Assembly (NCBI RefSeq): GCF_003347205.1
Contig: NZ_QQBJ01000016.1
Location: 62,001-126,000 of the forward strand
Direction: 5' to 3'
Length of the DNA stretch: 64,000 nt
Source: Mycolicibacterium moriokaense
Lineage (GTDB): Bacteria; Actinomycetota; Actinomycetes; Mycobacteriales; Mycobacteriaceae
Part shown: positions 25,054-34,007 of the stretch, one piece after another
Layout: every line of letters starts with the position of its first letter
How positions within the stretch are numbered: the stretch's first letter is position 1
Program-made: the position numbers and the translations under genes
Notes under the pieces: generated by a model
The model's database searches: none
Seen by the model: only the letters and a program-made list of their open reading frames with translations
Told to the model about the DNA's origin: nothing

Positions 25054-25863
25054 TTGGACGACACCGCAGACGTCACCGCGCAGTTCCGCCTCGACGACAA
25101 GGCGGCCCTGATCACGGGTGCGGGTAAAGGCATCGGCCGCGGCATCGCGCTCACCTTCGCGCGGGCGGGTGCCGATGTGGCGCTGGTGGCGCGAACCAAG
25201 GACGACCTCGACGCGGTGGCCGACGAAATTCGGGCGATCGGCCGCACGGCCGTCGCGATACCCGCCGACGTCACCGAGATCGACTCCCTCGGCGACGTCG
25301 TCGAGCAGGCGGCGAGCTCGCTCGGCGGTCTCGACATCCTGGTGAACAACGCCGGCGGCGTCGAACAGCTCGGCACCTACCCGCAGATGACGGTCGCGAT
25401 CCTGGAGAACGCGTTCCGGTTCAACGTGTCGGCACCGTTCGAACTGGGCCGTCATGCGTTGCCGCACATGCTCTCCCGCGGCGGTGGCGCGATCGTCAAC
25501 ATCGGCTCGATGTCCGGCCGGCAGAACGAGCGGGGCTTTCTGCCCTACAGCCTCGCCAAGTCGGCGCTGGCGAAGTTCACACAGCTGGCCGCGATCGAAC
25601 TCGCACCCCGAGTGCGGGTGAACGCCGTGCTGCCCGGTTGCATCGAAACCGAGGCGTTGCGGGGGTTCATGGACGCCATGCCCGACGTGCGCGCCGGGCT
25701 ACACGCCAAGACACCGATGCGGCGTAACGGCACGCCCGACGACATCGCCGCTGCCGCTTTGTTCTTCGCGTCGCCGGCGTCGTCCTGGGTCACCGGCAAG
25801 CTGCTCGAGGTCGACGGTGCCGCCCCGGCGGGGCTGTTCCCCAACGAGTCACCCGATCTGTAG
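25054..25863 (+). CDS. short-chain dehydrogenase/reductase
   Basis: 269 aa from a TTG at 25054, the only start compatible with the preceding stop (three bases away). NAD(P)-binding TGAGKGIG at about residues 22-29, LVNNAGG at about 98, catalytic Ser in NIGSMSG, and YSLAK as the Y-x3-K. The overall pattern is 3-oxoacyl-reductase-like. It is in the TetR-controlled operon and probably oxidises a hydroxyl introduced by the P450 or hydratase steps. Confidence 0.9.
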   Translation: MDDTADVTAQFRLDDKAALITGAGKGIGRGIALTFARAGADVALVARTKDDLDAVADEIRAIGRTAVAIPADVTEIDSLGDVVEQAASSLGGLDILVNNAGGVEQLGTYPQMTVAILENAFRFNVSAPFELGRHALPHMLSRGGGAIVNIGSMSGRQNERGFLPYSLAKSALAKFTQLAAIELAPRVRVNAVLPGCIETEALRGFMDAMPDVRAGLHAKTPMRRNGTPDDIAAAALFFASPASSWVTGKLLEVDGAAPAGLFPNESPDL

Positions 25864-25876
25864 AGAGGAGACGCCC

Positions 25877-26878
25877 GTGAGCGGCGAGTTGCGCTTCGAC
25901 GGCGACGTCGTCATCGTCACCGGCGGCGCCGGCGGGATCGGCCGGTCGCAGGCCGTCGAAGTGGGCCGGCGCGGCGCCAGGGTGGTGGTCAACGACCTCG
26001 GCGGCAGCCCTCGTGGCGGCGGCGCCGATCCCACCATGGCCCAGGCGGTCGTCGACGAAATCGTCTCGGCCGGTGGCGAAGCCGTCGCCAGCGGTGCCAG
26101 CGTGGCGTCCGACGAGGGCCCGCAGCAGATCGTCGAACTCGCGATGGACACGTGGGGCCGCGTCGACGGACTGATCCACAACGCGGCGATTGTGCTGGAC
26201 GACCACTTCGAGGATGTCACCGACGAGGATCTCGATGCGATCCTGAACGTGAACCTGCGCGGCACGTTCCGCACCGTCCGGGCGGCGTACCGCGCGATGA
26301 AAGACACCGGCGGAGGCCGGATCGTCACGCTGACTTCCGCATCCGGGCTGTCGGGTGCGTTCGGCCAAGCCGCGTACGCCACCACCAAGATGGGCGTGCT
26401 CGGTATCACCCGTTCCATCGCGTGGGAGGGAACGCGGTTCGGCATCAAGGCCAATGCGCTTGCTCCCGCCGCCTTCGACACCCGGCTGTTCGAAGTGTTC
26501 ACCCCGGACGGCGACGCGGCCTTACGCGGGCGGCCGCCCGAGCTCGAGATCTCCTTGGAATCAGCCGAATACGTCGCCCTGCTGACTGCCAGCCGGGTGA
26601 CACCGATGGCGTTGGCGCTGGTGCACAGCAGTTGCCCGGCGACGGCCGAGATCTTCGGCGCCACCGGCGGTTACTACTCCCGCTACGTCATCTCCCACAC
26701 CGACGGCGCGACGTTCGGCCCGCATCCGAGGCCCGAGGACATCGCCAACAACTGGGCCGCGATCCGTGGCGCTCAGGTGCCGAACGAACTCGACGGCGAA
26801 GCGATGGCGTGGGGCGTGAAGGCGTATTCGACGCGCCTTTCCGGCCTCGCCGCCGAGTTGCTGACGGCGGGGTCCTGA
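25877..26878 (+). CDS. SDR of the multifunctional-enzyme (MFE-2/17beta-HSD4-like) type
   Basis: 333 aa from the GTG at 25877 (GAGAGGAG five bases upstream). TGGAGGIG at about residues 15-22, then VVVNDLGGSPRGGG, an acidic-loop signature of the hydroxyacyl-CoA dehydrogenase unit of MFE-2 proteins. HNAAIV, a Ser in LTSASGL and YATTK form the active site. The extended C-terminal 80 residues are also like that group. The SDR at 40106 shares this architecture (VVVNDIGGSMRG). The stop overlaps the start of the next gene as TGATG. Confidence 0.88.
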   Translation: MSGELRFDGDVVIVTGGAGGIGRSQAVEVGRRGARVVVNDLGGSPRGGGADPTMAQAVVDEIVSAGGEAVASGASVASDEGPQQIVELAMDTWGRVDGLIHNAAIVLDDHFEDVTDEDLDAILNVNLRGTFRTVRAAYRAMKDTGGGRIVTLTSASGLSGAFGQAAYATTKMGVLGITRSIAWEGTRFGIKANALAPAAFDTRLFEVFTPDGDAALRGRPPELEISLESAEYVALLTASRVTPMALALVHSSCPATAEIFGATGGYYSRYVISHTDGATFGPHPRPEDIANNWAAIRGAQVPNELDGEAMAWGVKAYSTRLSGLAAELLTAGS

Positions 26879-27972
26879 TGGCCGACGGCATGCACCGCGT
26901 CGTCGTCTGGTCCACCGGCGGCATCGGGTCGATCGCGGTGCGGGCAGTCGCGGCCGATCCGGGCTTGGACCTGGTGGGCGTGTGGGTGCACTCCGCCGAC
27001 AAGGCGGGCCGCGACGCCGGCGAGATCGTCGGCATCGACCCCATCGGCGTGACGGCCACCAACGACGCCGACGCCCTGATCGCGCTGCGCCCCGACTGTG
27101 TCGTGTACGCGGCCAGCGGCCCCGAACGCGATGCGGCGGCGGTGCCCGACTACGTCCGCCTGCTCGAAGCCGGCATCAACGTGGTCACCACGACGGTGAA
27201 CAGGCTCATTTACCCGCCGGCGTTCGAACCCGACATCTGGCGCGACCAGCTGTCGGCGGCGGCAGCCACCGGCGGCGCGTCCCTGTATGCGAGCGGGATC
27301 GAACCTGGTTTCGCCGCAGACCATTTGGTGCTCATGCTGGCGACGCAGTCGAAGTCCATCACCAAGATCCATGCCGGCGAGATCGCGCTGTACGACGACT
27401 ACCCCGTCGTCGAGACGATGAGCGACGCCATGGGCTTCGGCCGGCCGCTCGACTACACCCCGATGCTCGCCCATCCCGGCGCCATCGCGTTTCAGTGGGG
27501 TCCCGGCCTGCGGCTGATAGCGCACGGCCTCGGGCTGAAGATCGACGAGATCCGGGAGAGGTTCGACAGGGTGGCCACCGACCGCGATCTGCACGTCGCG
27601 TTCGGCACCGCCGAGGCCGGCACCTGCGGGGCGCTGCGCACCCAGGCGATCGCCGTGGTCGACGGGCGCGAGATGATCACCATCGAACACGTCAACAGGC
27701 TGGCCCCCGATCTGGGGTTGGAGTGGGGCGACCGTGTCGAGAGCCCCGTCTATCAGGTGCGCATCGAGGGCGAACCGGACATCGCCTGCGACATGACCGC
27801 CAGCCTTCGCGATCCGCGAGCGTCGGGTTCGACCATGGATGCGGGCGCGGGCGCCATGGTGTCGACGGCGATGCGCGTCGTCAATGCGATTCCCTATGTG
27901 GTGGAAGCGAAGCCGGGTCTGCTGACGGCGCTGGACATGCCGCTCACGCTGCCCCGTCACGTGTCGGGCTGA
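26878..27972 (+). CDS. dihydrodipicolinate reductase-like dehydrogenase, copy 1
   Basis: 364 aa from the ATG at 26878. N-terminal Rossmann domain (VVVWSTGGIGSIAVRAV) related to DapB and 2,4-diaminopentanoate dehydrogenase. Conserved family strings include LVGVWVHSADKAGRDAGE and CVVYAASGPERDA. Two further full-length copies lie at 44228-45304 and 45366-46469. Mycobacteria have several such proteins; the substrate is unknown, although a carbonyl/imine or alcohol near a hydrophobic skeleton is likely. Last gene of the TetR-controlled operon. Its 3' end overlaps the convergent LLM gene by 29 bases. Confidence 0.82.
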   Translation: MADGMHRVVVWSTGGIGSIAVRAVAADPGLDLVGVWVHSADKAGRDAGEIVGIDPIGVTATNDADALIALRPDCVVYAASGPERDAAAVPDYVRLLEAGINVVTTTVNRLIYPPAFEPDIWRDQLSAAAATGGASLYASGIEPGFAADHLVLMLATQSKSITKIHAGEIALYDDYPVVETMSDAMGFGRPLDYTPMLAHPGAIAFQWGPGLRLIAHGLGLKIDEIRERFDRVATDRDLHVAFGTAEAGTCGALRTQAIAVVDGREMITIEHVNRLAPDLGLEWGDRVESPVYQVRIEGEPDIACDMTASLRDPRASGSTMDAGAGAMVSTAMRVVNAIPYVVEAKPGLLTALDMPLTLPRHVSG

Positions 27973-28924
27973 CCGCGGCCGCGGCGATCCGCAGATACGG
28001 CCAGGCGATGTCGGGGGGTACGCCGCCGCACAGCGGCGACAGCGTGAGCATTCCGCCGGCACGCACGAAGTCCGCCGCCTCGGCAGGCGTGTAGATCACG
28101 TGGGTGCGGGCCTCGGCGCGCAACTCGTCGACCGTCTGCACCTCGGCGATGCCCGCCGTGGTGGTGTTCCCCGGATTCCAGGCGGCGTAGGCGTTCGCCT
28201 CGTGCAGCAGGTACGGACCCAGCTCGTCCCAGGCGCGGTCCACGTCGTCGGCGACGAACGTGACCGTCGGGGTGTCCCGCGACGGCAGAAGCGTCATACC
28301 GGGGGTGTGCCCGTGCCTGCGGCAGGACTCCTCGTAGGCCTGCTGCGAACCCGGTATGTCGGCCTGCGCGAGGTAGCCCAGCCCGTAGCGGCCCGCGCGC
28401 CGCGCGGCGGCCAGGCTTCCGCCGCCCCACAGCAGCAGCGGCCCGCCGGGCGAATACGGCTGGGGCGTGACGCGGATCTGCCGCCCGTCGACGGTGACGG
28501 TCTCACCGGCTAGCAGTGCACGCAGCAGTGCCAGCTTCTCGTCGGCGAGCGCCCCGCGCGCACGGATGTCGACGCCGAACTGATCAAATTCTTCTGGCCG
28601 GTAGCCGATTCCGAAGGTGTAGGATGCCCGGCCCTTGCTCAGGATGTCTAGCACCGCGATCTCCTCGGCGAGCCGGACGGGCTCGTACAGCGGCAGGATC
28701 ACGATCAGCATCAGCGGCAGCCGTGTGGTGCGCGCGGCGATCGCGGAGCCCAGCATCGTCGGCGTCGGCAGGTAGCCGTCGTCGGAGCCGTGGTGCTCGC
28801 ACAACACCGCCCCCACACATCCGTTGTCCTCGGCCCACTCCGACATGTCGAGGGCGGCGGCGTAGAGGTCCTGCGTCGGCGCACCGAGGCTCGGCGCCCG
28901 CATGTCGAATCGCATCGAGTACAT
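27944..28924 (-). CDS. LLM-class flavin/F420-dependent oxidoreductase, copy 1
   Basis: 326 aa from the ATG at 28924 (MYSMRFDMR), matching the start of the adjacent paralogue (MFTMRFDMR). Luciferase-like TIM barrel: LCEHHGSDDGYLPTP, YTFGIGYRPEEF and LLLWGGGSLAAARRAGRYG are typical. Mycobacterial members use either FMN or F420. The next gene upstream encodes a tandem paralogue, and both end the long binding-protein/AveC/SDR/ALDH/P450 operon. Confidence 0.88.
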   Translation of the reverse strand: MYSMRFDMRAPSLGAPTQDLYAAALDMSEWAEDNGCVGAVLCEHHGSDDGYLPTPTMLGSAIAARTTRLPLMLIVILPLYEPVRLAEEIAVLDILSKGRASYTFGIGYRPEEFDQFGVDIRARGALADEKLALLRALLAGETVTVDGRQIRVTPQPYSPGGPLLLWGGGSLAAARRAGRYGLGYLAQADIPGSQQAYEESCRRHGHTPGMTLLPSRDTPTVTFVADDVDRAWDELGPYLLHEANAYAAWNPGNTTTAGIAEVQTVDELRAEARTHVIYTPAEAADFVRAGGMLTLSPLCGGVPPDIAWPYLRIAAAAVSPTRDGAA

Positions 28925-28935
28925 GTCTAGGAAAT

Positions 28936-29916
28936 CTATCCCTCGCCGCGCGCCCGCGTGACGGCGGCGGCCGCCCGCTCCAGATAGAGCCACGCCAGTT
29001 CCGGCGGCATGCCTCCACACAACGGGTGTAGCTGCAGGCTGTTGCCCTCGCGGATGCGCGCCGCGGCCTCGTCGACCGTCACCACCGCGTACGGCCCGTT
29101 CGCCGAGCGCAGTTCGTCGACAGTGTCGGCGCGGGTGATGCTGGCGACGGACTCGTCACCCTGCCGGTAGGCGGCGGCCATCCGGGCGTCGTGCAAGAGA
29201 TACGAGCCGATCTCGGCCCAGGCCGCGTCCACGTCGTCGGCGACGAAAACCGCTGTGGGGCTGCGGCCGTCGGGAAACTGCGTGGGCCCCGGCTGGTGGC
29301 CGTTGGCGCGGGACTCGGCTTCGAACGCCTCCTTGATCTCCGACCTGTTCGTGAACGCGATGAACCCCAGCCCGTGGCGGCCTGCGCGCCTGGCCGCCGC
29401 CACGCTGCCACCCGCGACCATCACCTGCGGGCCACCCCTCGTCGCCGGTGGCGGGGTGACATGGATTCGGCGGCCGTCGACGTCGACCGGGTCGCCGGTC
29501 AGCAGCTGCAGCAGCAGCGCGAGGCTCTCGTCGGCGATCCTGCCGCGTCGTGCCGCATCGACGCCCATGTGCTCGTATTCCTCAGCGCGGTGGCCGATCC
29601 CGAAGACGTAGTGGATCCGGCTGTTGCTGAGGTTGTCGAGCACCGCCATGTCCTCGGCGAGGCGCACCGGGTGATACAGCGGCAGCACCGCGGCGGCGAT
29701 CAGCACGTTCAGCGTCGTGGTGCGCGCCGCGATGGCCGAGGCCAGGATCAGCGGCGACGGCAGGTGCCCGTCCTCGGTCGCGTGATGTTCGGACAGCACC
29801 GCCATCACCGCGCCGCGCGACTCGGCCCAGGCGCACATCTCCAGCGTCGCGCCGTACAGCGCGGGGGTCGGCGCGCCCGACCGCGGTGACCGCATGTCGA
29901 AGCGCATCGTGAACAT
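28936..29916 (-). CDS. LLM-class flavin/F420-dependent oxidoreductase, copy 2
   Basis: 326 aa, exactly the same length as the downstream copy and collinear throughout (LSEHHATEDGHLPSP, YVFGIGHRAEEY, VMVAGGSVAAARRAGRHG, LCGGMPPELAWLYLERA). Tandem gene duplication followed by divergence. It lies 12 bases after the P450 gene and 11 bases before copy 1, so all are co-transcribed. Confidence 0.88.
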   Translation of the reverse strand: MFTMRFDMRSPRSGAPTPALYGATLEMCAWAESRGAVMAVLSEHHATEDGHLPSPLILASAIAARTTTLNVLIAAAVLPLYHPVRLAEDMAVLDNLSNSRIHYVFGIGHRAEEYEHMGVDAARRGRIADESLALLLQLLTGDPVDVDGRRIHVTPPPATRGGPQVMVAGGSVAAARRAGRHGLGFIAFTNRSEIKEAFEAESRANGHQPGPTQFPDGRSPTAVFVADDVDAAWAEIGSYLLHDARMAAAYRQGDESVASITRADTVDELRSANGPYAVVTVDEAAARIREGNSLQLHPLCGGMPPELAWLYLERAAAAVTRARGEG

Positions 29917-29928
29917 GTCCGGGCCCGA

Positions 29929-31200
29929 TCAGCCGTTCTCGATCGGCTTGAACTCCATGTGCAGTTCGGCCAGGCCACGCATGATGAATGTCGGCTCGTA
30001 GGCGTACCGCCGGTTCTCCGGCGGCCCGTGATGCTTCTCCGAGATCCGGAAGTCGGTCATCCGATCGAGGATGCGGTTCACCGAGATCCGGCCTTCCGAG
30101 CGCGCCAGCGGTGCCCCGGGGCACGAGTGCACCCCGCGGATGAAGGCGATCTGCTCGCGGACGTTGCGACGGTCGGGCTGAAAGGTGTCGGGATCGTCGA
30201 ATTTGCGGGCATCTCGGTTGCACGCTCCCGGCAGCAGCATCACTGTGGTGCCCGCGGGCACCTCGGTGTCGCCGATGGTCGTCGACGTCCGGGCCATCCG
30301 GAAGTGCGACTTGACCGGGCTTTCCATCCTCAGCGTCTCTTCGAGGAACGCGGGAATGCGGCCCCGGTCCTCGCGCAGAGACCTTTCGTACTCCGGGTTT
30401 TCGGCGATGATGCGCATCGCCGAACTGACCAGCTTGGTCGTCGTCTCGGTGCCGGCGGCGAACAGGAACGTCGACAGGTTCATCACGTCGTCGATGTCCG
30501 GCGTCGACCCGTCCTCGTACTTGGCCTGCGCGAGTTCGGTAAGCACGTCGCCGCGCGGTTCGCGCCTGCGGTCCTCGATGTAGGCGTGGAACTTCTCGTT
30601 CAGCCACTCCAGCGGGTTGTGCGCGGTCGGCGCCTCCTCACCGAGTTGACCGACCAATTCGCCCGCGAAGACGGCGCGGAACTCCTCGTGGTCCTCGGCG
30701 GGCACCCCGAGCAGATCGGCGATCACCAAGAGGGAGAACGGCTTCGCGTAGTCCTCGAGGAATTCGCATGAGCCGCGGTCGATGAACGTGTCGAGTTGCT
30801 CATCGGCCAGCCGCCACATGAACTCCTCGTTCTCCTTCAGGCGCTTGGGCGTGATGAGCTTGTTCATCAGACCGCGGGTCCTGGTGTGCAGCGGCGGGTC
30901 CTGGGTCGTGATGTGCTCACTCATCGGGACGGCGCCACGGTGTTCCTCGATCAGCTCCGATACGTCGTCGCCGCCAGGCCCGAACGGCAGCCCCGAGAAG
31001 GGCCCTGCCACCGAGATGCACGACGAGAACGCCGGGTCCTTGTAGACGGCCAACGCCTCCTCGTATCCGGTGACCGCCAGCACGTTGAACGGTGTCGCCT
31101 GTGTGACAGGGCATTTCGACCGCAGGTGATCGAAATACGGATACGGATCGGGAACGAGGGCCTCGTCGGTGAAGAAGTCCACCGTGTCGAAGTCAGTCAC
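29929..31200 (-). CDS. cytochrome P450, copy C
   Basis: 423 aa from a GTG at 31200 with AGGAG six bases upstream. I-helix AAGTETTT (about residue 250), ExxR in EETLR, heme loop FIRGVHSCPG with Cys at about residue 366. It differs clearly from copies A and B and has a C-terminal extension (EPTFIMRGLAELHMEF). Two P450 genes stand in tandem here, separated by a 95-base gap that contains a long hairpin. Confidence 0.92.
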   Translation of the reverse strand: MTDFDTVDFFTDEALVPDPYPYFDHLRSKCPVTQATPFNVLAVTGYEEALAVYKDPAFSSCISVAGPFSGLPFGPGGDDVSELIEEHRGAVPMSEHITTQDPPLHTRTRGLMNKLITPKRLKENEEFMWRLADEQLDTFIDRGSCEFLEDYAKPFSLLVIADLLGVPAEDHEEFRAVFAGELVGQLGEEAPTAHNPLEWLNEKFHAYIEDRRREPRGDVLTELAQAKYEDGSTPDIDDVMNLSTFLFAAGTETTTKLVSSAMRIIAENPEYERSLREDRGRIPAFLEETLRMESPVKSHFRMARTSTTIGDTEVPAGTTVMLLPGACNRDARKFDDPDTFQPDRRNVREQIAFIRGVHSCPGAPLARSEGRISVNRILDRMTDFRISEKHHGPPENRRYAYEPTFIMRGLAELHMEFKPIENG

Positions 31201-31230
31201 AAAGTGCTCCTGTCATGGGTCCATTTCCCT

Positions 31231-31292
31231 CGCGAGCAGACGCAAAGTCGCACAAATTTCGCGTTCTCAGTGCGAGTTTGCGTCTGCTCGCG
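31231..31292. repeat. long inverted repeat/hairpin between two P450 genes
   Basis: Arms CGCGAGCAGACGCAAA (31231-31246) and TTTGCGTCTGCTCGCG (31277-31292) are perfect. After a single G-G mismatch the stem continues with TCGCAC (31248-31253) and GTGCGA (31270-31275), leaving a 16-base loop. It could act as an attenuator, RNA-processing or stabilising element. The last four bases run to within four bases of the upstream gene's stop codon (31296). Confidence 0.8.
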
Positions 31293-31295
31293 GGG

Positions 31296-32510
31296 CTACT
31301 GGGCGTCGAACAGCACGGGCAGCGAGGTCGGCGAGCGGAACACCATGCCGCGGATGTGCGGGTCGTCCCCGTCGGGATCCATCCGCAGGTTCGGCAACCG
31401 GTCCAGCAGCAGGTTGATCGCCGTGCGCATCTCCAGCCGCGCCAGGTGCATGCCGAGGCAGACGTGCACGCCGTGCCCCCAGCTGATGGGCACCTTGGCC
31501 TGCCGGAAGATGTCGAACTTGTCCGGCTCGGCGTAGCGGTCCTCCTGCCGGTTGGCGGCCCCGAGCATCGGCATCACCGAGCAGCCCTGCGGAATCTCCA
31601 TCCCGCCGAGTTCGGTGTCGCGTGTCGTGACCCTGGTGATGTTCAGCAGCGGGGCGTCCCACCGCACACCCTCCTCGATCGCCTGCGGAATCAGCGACCG
31701 GTCGGCCCGGATCGCGTCGAGTTGGTCCGGGTTGCTGAGCAATCCGAACAACAGGCTGCCCAGCGACCGGTAGGTGGTCTCCACCCCGGCGGGCAGCAGC
31801 AGCCGGATGAACGAGTAGATGTCCTCGTCGTCGAGTTTGTGCCCGTCGATCTCGGCCGCGGCGAGGCTGCTGATCAGGTCCTCGCGCGGATCCTCCCGGC
31901 GCGCCGCCAGAATCGGCTTGAAGTAATCGACCAGCGCCTGCGATGCGGCCTTGCCGCGCTCCGGGTTGACGGTGAAGCTCAGCATCGAGATCGACCACCG
32001 CTGGAACTGCGGGAAGTCCTGCTCCGGCAGGCCGAGCAGCGCGGCGATGATGCGGGTCGGATAGGGGAACGTGAACGTCTTGACCAGGTCCGTCTTGCCG
32101 TCGCCTGCGAACTGGTCGATGAGCTCATTGCCGATGCGCCCGACGATCTGGTCTTCCCAGCGCGCCAACGCTTTCTGCGTGAACGCCTTCGTGACCAGCG
32201 ACCGCAGCCTGCCGTGTACCGGTTCGTCCATGCCGAGCATCACGCCCTGGCCGAGCACCTCGCCGAAGATCTGGATGACGGCGTTGGACGAGTACGTCTC
32301 GTTGTCGCGCAGCATCGTCACGATGTCCTCGTGCCGGTACACGATGAAGACGGGCTTGCCCGCCTCGCCCGGCATCGCGGACATGTCGATGCGCTGAATC
32401 GGTGTGTCGCGGCGTTGCTGGGCCAATTCCGGGTACGGGTCGCGTACGTTGCCGGAGACGACATCGTCGAAAGCCCCGAAATCCTCGAGGTCGTCGAACA
32501 GATCTGACAT
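31296..32510 (-). CDS. cytochrome P450, copy D
   Basis: 404 aa. I-helix PAGVETTYR, ExxR in EEGVRW, heme loop WGHGVHVCLG with Cys at about residue 353. The Phe usually seven residues before the Cys is Trp here, an uncommon substitution next to the heme. It lies 12 bases after the ALDH gene. A Mg-type acidic N-terminus (MSDLFDDLEDFGAFDD) precedes the P450 fold. Confidence 0.92.
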   Translation of the reverse strand: MSDLFDDLEDFGAFDDVVSGNVRDPYPELAQQRRDTPIQRIDMSAMPGEAGKPVFIVYRHEDIVTMLRDNETYSSNAVIQIFGEVLGQGVMLGMDEPVHGRLRSLVTKAFTQKALARWEDQIVGRIGNELIDQFAGDGKTDLVKTFTFPYPTRIIAALLGLPEQDFPQFQRWSISMLSFTVNPERGKAASQALVDYFKPILAARREDPREDLISSLAAAEIDGHKLDDEDIYSFIRLLLPAGVETTYRSLGSLLFGLLSNPDQLDAIRADRSLIPQAIEEGVRWDAPLLNITRVTTRDTELGGMEIPQGCSVMPMLGAANRQEDRYAEPDKFDIFRQAKVPISWGHGVHVCLGMHLARLEMRTAINLLLDRLPNLRMDPDGDDPHIRGMVFRSPTSLPVLFDAQ

Positions 32511-32522
32511 GGGTCCCCCTGA

Positions 32523-34007
32523 TCAAGTCGCCGGGTAGGCGACGGATTTCACTTCGGTGTACTGGCTGAGGCCAACAAGGCCGTTCTGACGTCCGACACC
32601 GCTGTCCTTGTAGCCGCCGAACGGGATGTCCGCGCCGTATCCGGCGGTGCCGTTGAGGCCGATGAATCCGGCTCGCAATCGGCGTGCGACGGCAAGTGAA
32701 CGGTCCAGCGAACCCGACATCACGTTGCCCGCCAGCCCGTAGACGCTGTCGTTGGCGATCCGCACGGCGTCGTCTTCGTCCTCGTAGGGGATGACCGCGA
32801 GCACCGGCCCGAAGATCTCTTCCTGCGCGATCGTCATCTTGTTGTCGACATCGGTGAAAAGCGTTGGACTGACCCAGAATCCCTTGTCGAAATCCTTCGG
32901 CGGCTCAGTGCTGCCGACGAGCATGGTAGCCCCCTCGTCGACGCCTTTGCGGATGTAGCCGAGGATGCGATCCTGCTGTTTGGCCGAGATGACCGGACCG
33001 CATATCGTCCCGGGATCCTGCGGGTCGGCGGCCTTCATGCCCTCGTAGATGCCCCGCAGGATCGCCACCCCCTCGTCATAGCGCGACCGCGGCAACAACA
33101 TTCGGGTCGGCGCGGCACAGCCTTGTCCCGCGTGCATGAGAGGACCGATGCCGATCAGGCAGGCAGTGTTGAAGTCGGCGTCCTCCAGCACGATCGTCGC
33201 CGACTTGCCGCCCAACTCGAGGAACAGGCGCTTCATCGTCGCCGCGCCCTTCTCCATGATCCGCCTGCCGACCACGGTCGACCCGGTGAACGAGATCATG
33301 TCGACCTTGGGCGAAATCGTCAGTTCTTCGCCGACAAAGTGGTCCGATGCGGTGACCACATTGACTACACCTGCCGGGAAGTCGGTCTTCTCGGCGATGA
33401 GGCGACCCAGCCGAGTCGCGTTGAACGGAGTGTTGGGCGCGGGCTTGAGCACGACAGCGTTTCCCGCCGCCAAGGCCTGCCCGAGCTTGTTGATGGTGAC
33501 CTCGAAAGGAAAGTTCCACGGCACGATGGCACCGACGACGCCGACGGGTTCGTGCCACACCACCGCCTGGGTGTTCACCCCGGTGAGGGAGACCATCCGC
33601 TCGCCGAGCTTGGTCTCCCAGGGGAACTCGTCGATGAGCCGCGCCGGGTACTTCAGACCGTCGGCCAGCGGCGCATCGAGATGCGGTCCGTGCGTCACCG
33701 CCCGCGGGGCGCCCACCTCGAGGATCAGCTCTTCGCGTAGCTCTTCGAGCTCGCTTTCGATGGCCTCGTGCAACTGCAGCAGGCAGCGCTTGCGCAGCTC
33801 GCGGTTGGTCGACCAGTCGGTCTCGTCGAAGGCGCGCCGCGCCGCGTCGATCGCGCGGTTCATGTCGGCCTTCGACGCGTCGGCGACTTCGCCGAGCACC
33901 TCCTCGGTGGCCGGGTTGATGTTGGTGAAAGTCCCTGCCTCACCGTCGACGAGCTTGCCGTCGATCATCATCTTCGGCTCGAACGTCACCGTCGGCGTAT
34001 CAGCCAT
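32523..34007 (-). CDS. NAD(P)-dependent aldehyde dehydrogenase
   Basis: 494 aa from the ATG at 34007 (GAGTGAG upstream). The Rossmann segment PWNFPFEVTINKLGQAL, FTGSTVVGRRI, the general base Glu in LELGGKSA (about residue 260) and the nucleophile Cys in HAGQGCAAPTR (about 294) are all present. It probably oxidises an aldehyde made by the P450s and the SDR to the acid, ahead of CoA activation. Overlaps the end of the SDR gene by eight bases. Confidence 0.94.
   Translation of the reverse strand: MADTPTVTFEPKMMIDGKLVDGEAGTFTNINPATEEVLGEVADASKADMNRAIDAARRAFDETDWSTNRELRKRCLLQLHEAIESELEELREELILEVGAPRAVTHGPHLDAPLADGLKYPARLIDEFPWETKLGERMVSLTGVNTQAVVWHEPVGVVGAIVPWNFPFEVTINKLGQALAAGNAVVLKPAPNTPFNATRLGRLIAEKTDFPAGVVNVVTASDHFVGEELTISPKVDMISFTGSTVVGRRIMEKGAATMKRLFLELGGKSATIVLEDADFNTACLIGIGPLMHAGQGCAAPTRMLLPRSRYDEGVAILRGIYEGMKAADPQDPGTICGPVISAKQQDRILGYIRKGVDEGATMLVGSTEPPKDFDKGFWVSPTLFTDVDNKMTIAQEEIFGPVLAVIPYEDEDDAVRIANDSVYGLAGNVMSGSLDRSLAVARRLRAGFIGLNGTAGYGADIPFGGYKDSGVGRQNGLVGLSQYTEVKSVAYPAT

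Noticed and set aside
23818-25467. 549-codon open frame on the minus strand
   Set aside because: Antisense to the amidohydrolase and SDR genes, which have complete motifs and ribosome binding sites; the antisense translation has no recognisable fold.
31231-31292. Hairpin considered as an insertion-sequence end or CRISPR repeat
   Set aside because: A single copy with no target-site duplication, transposase or regular spacer units.
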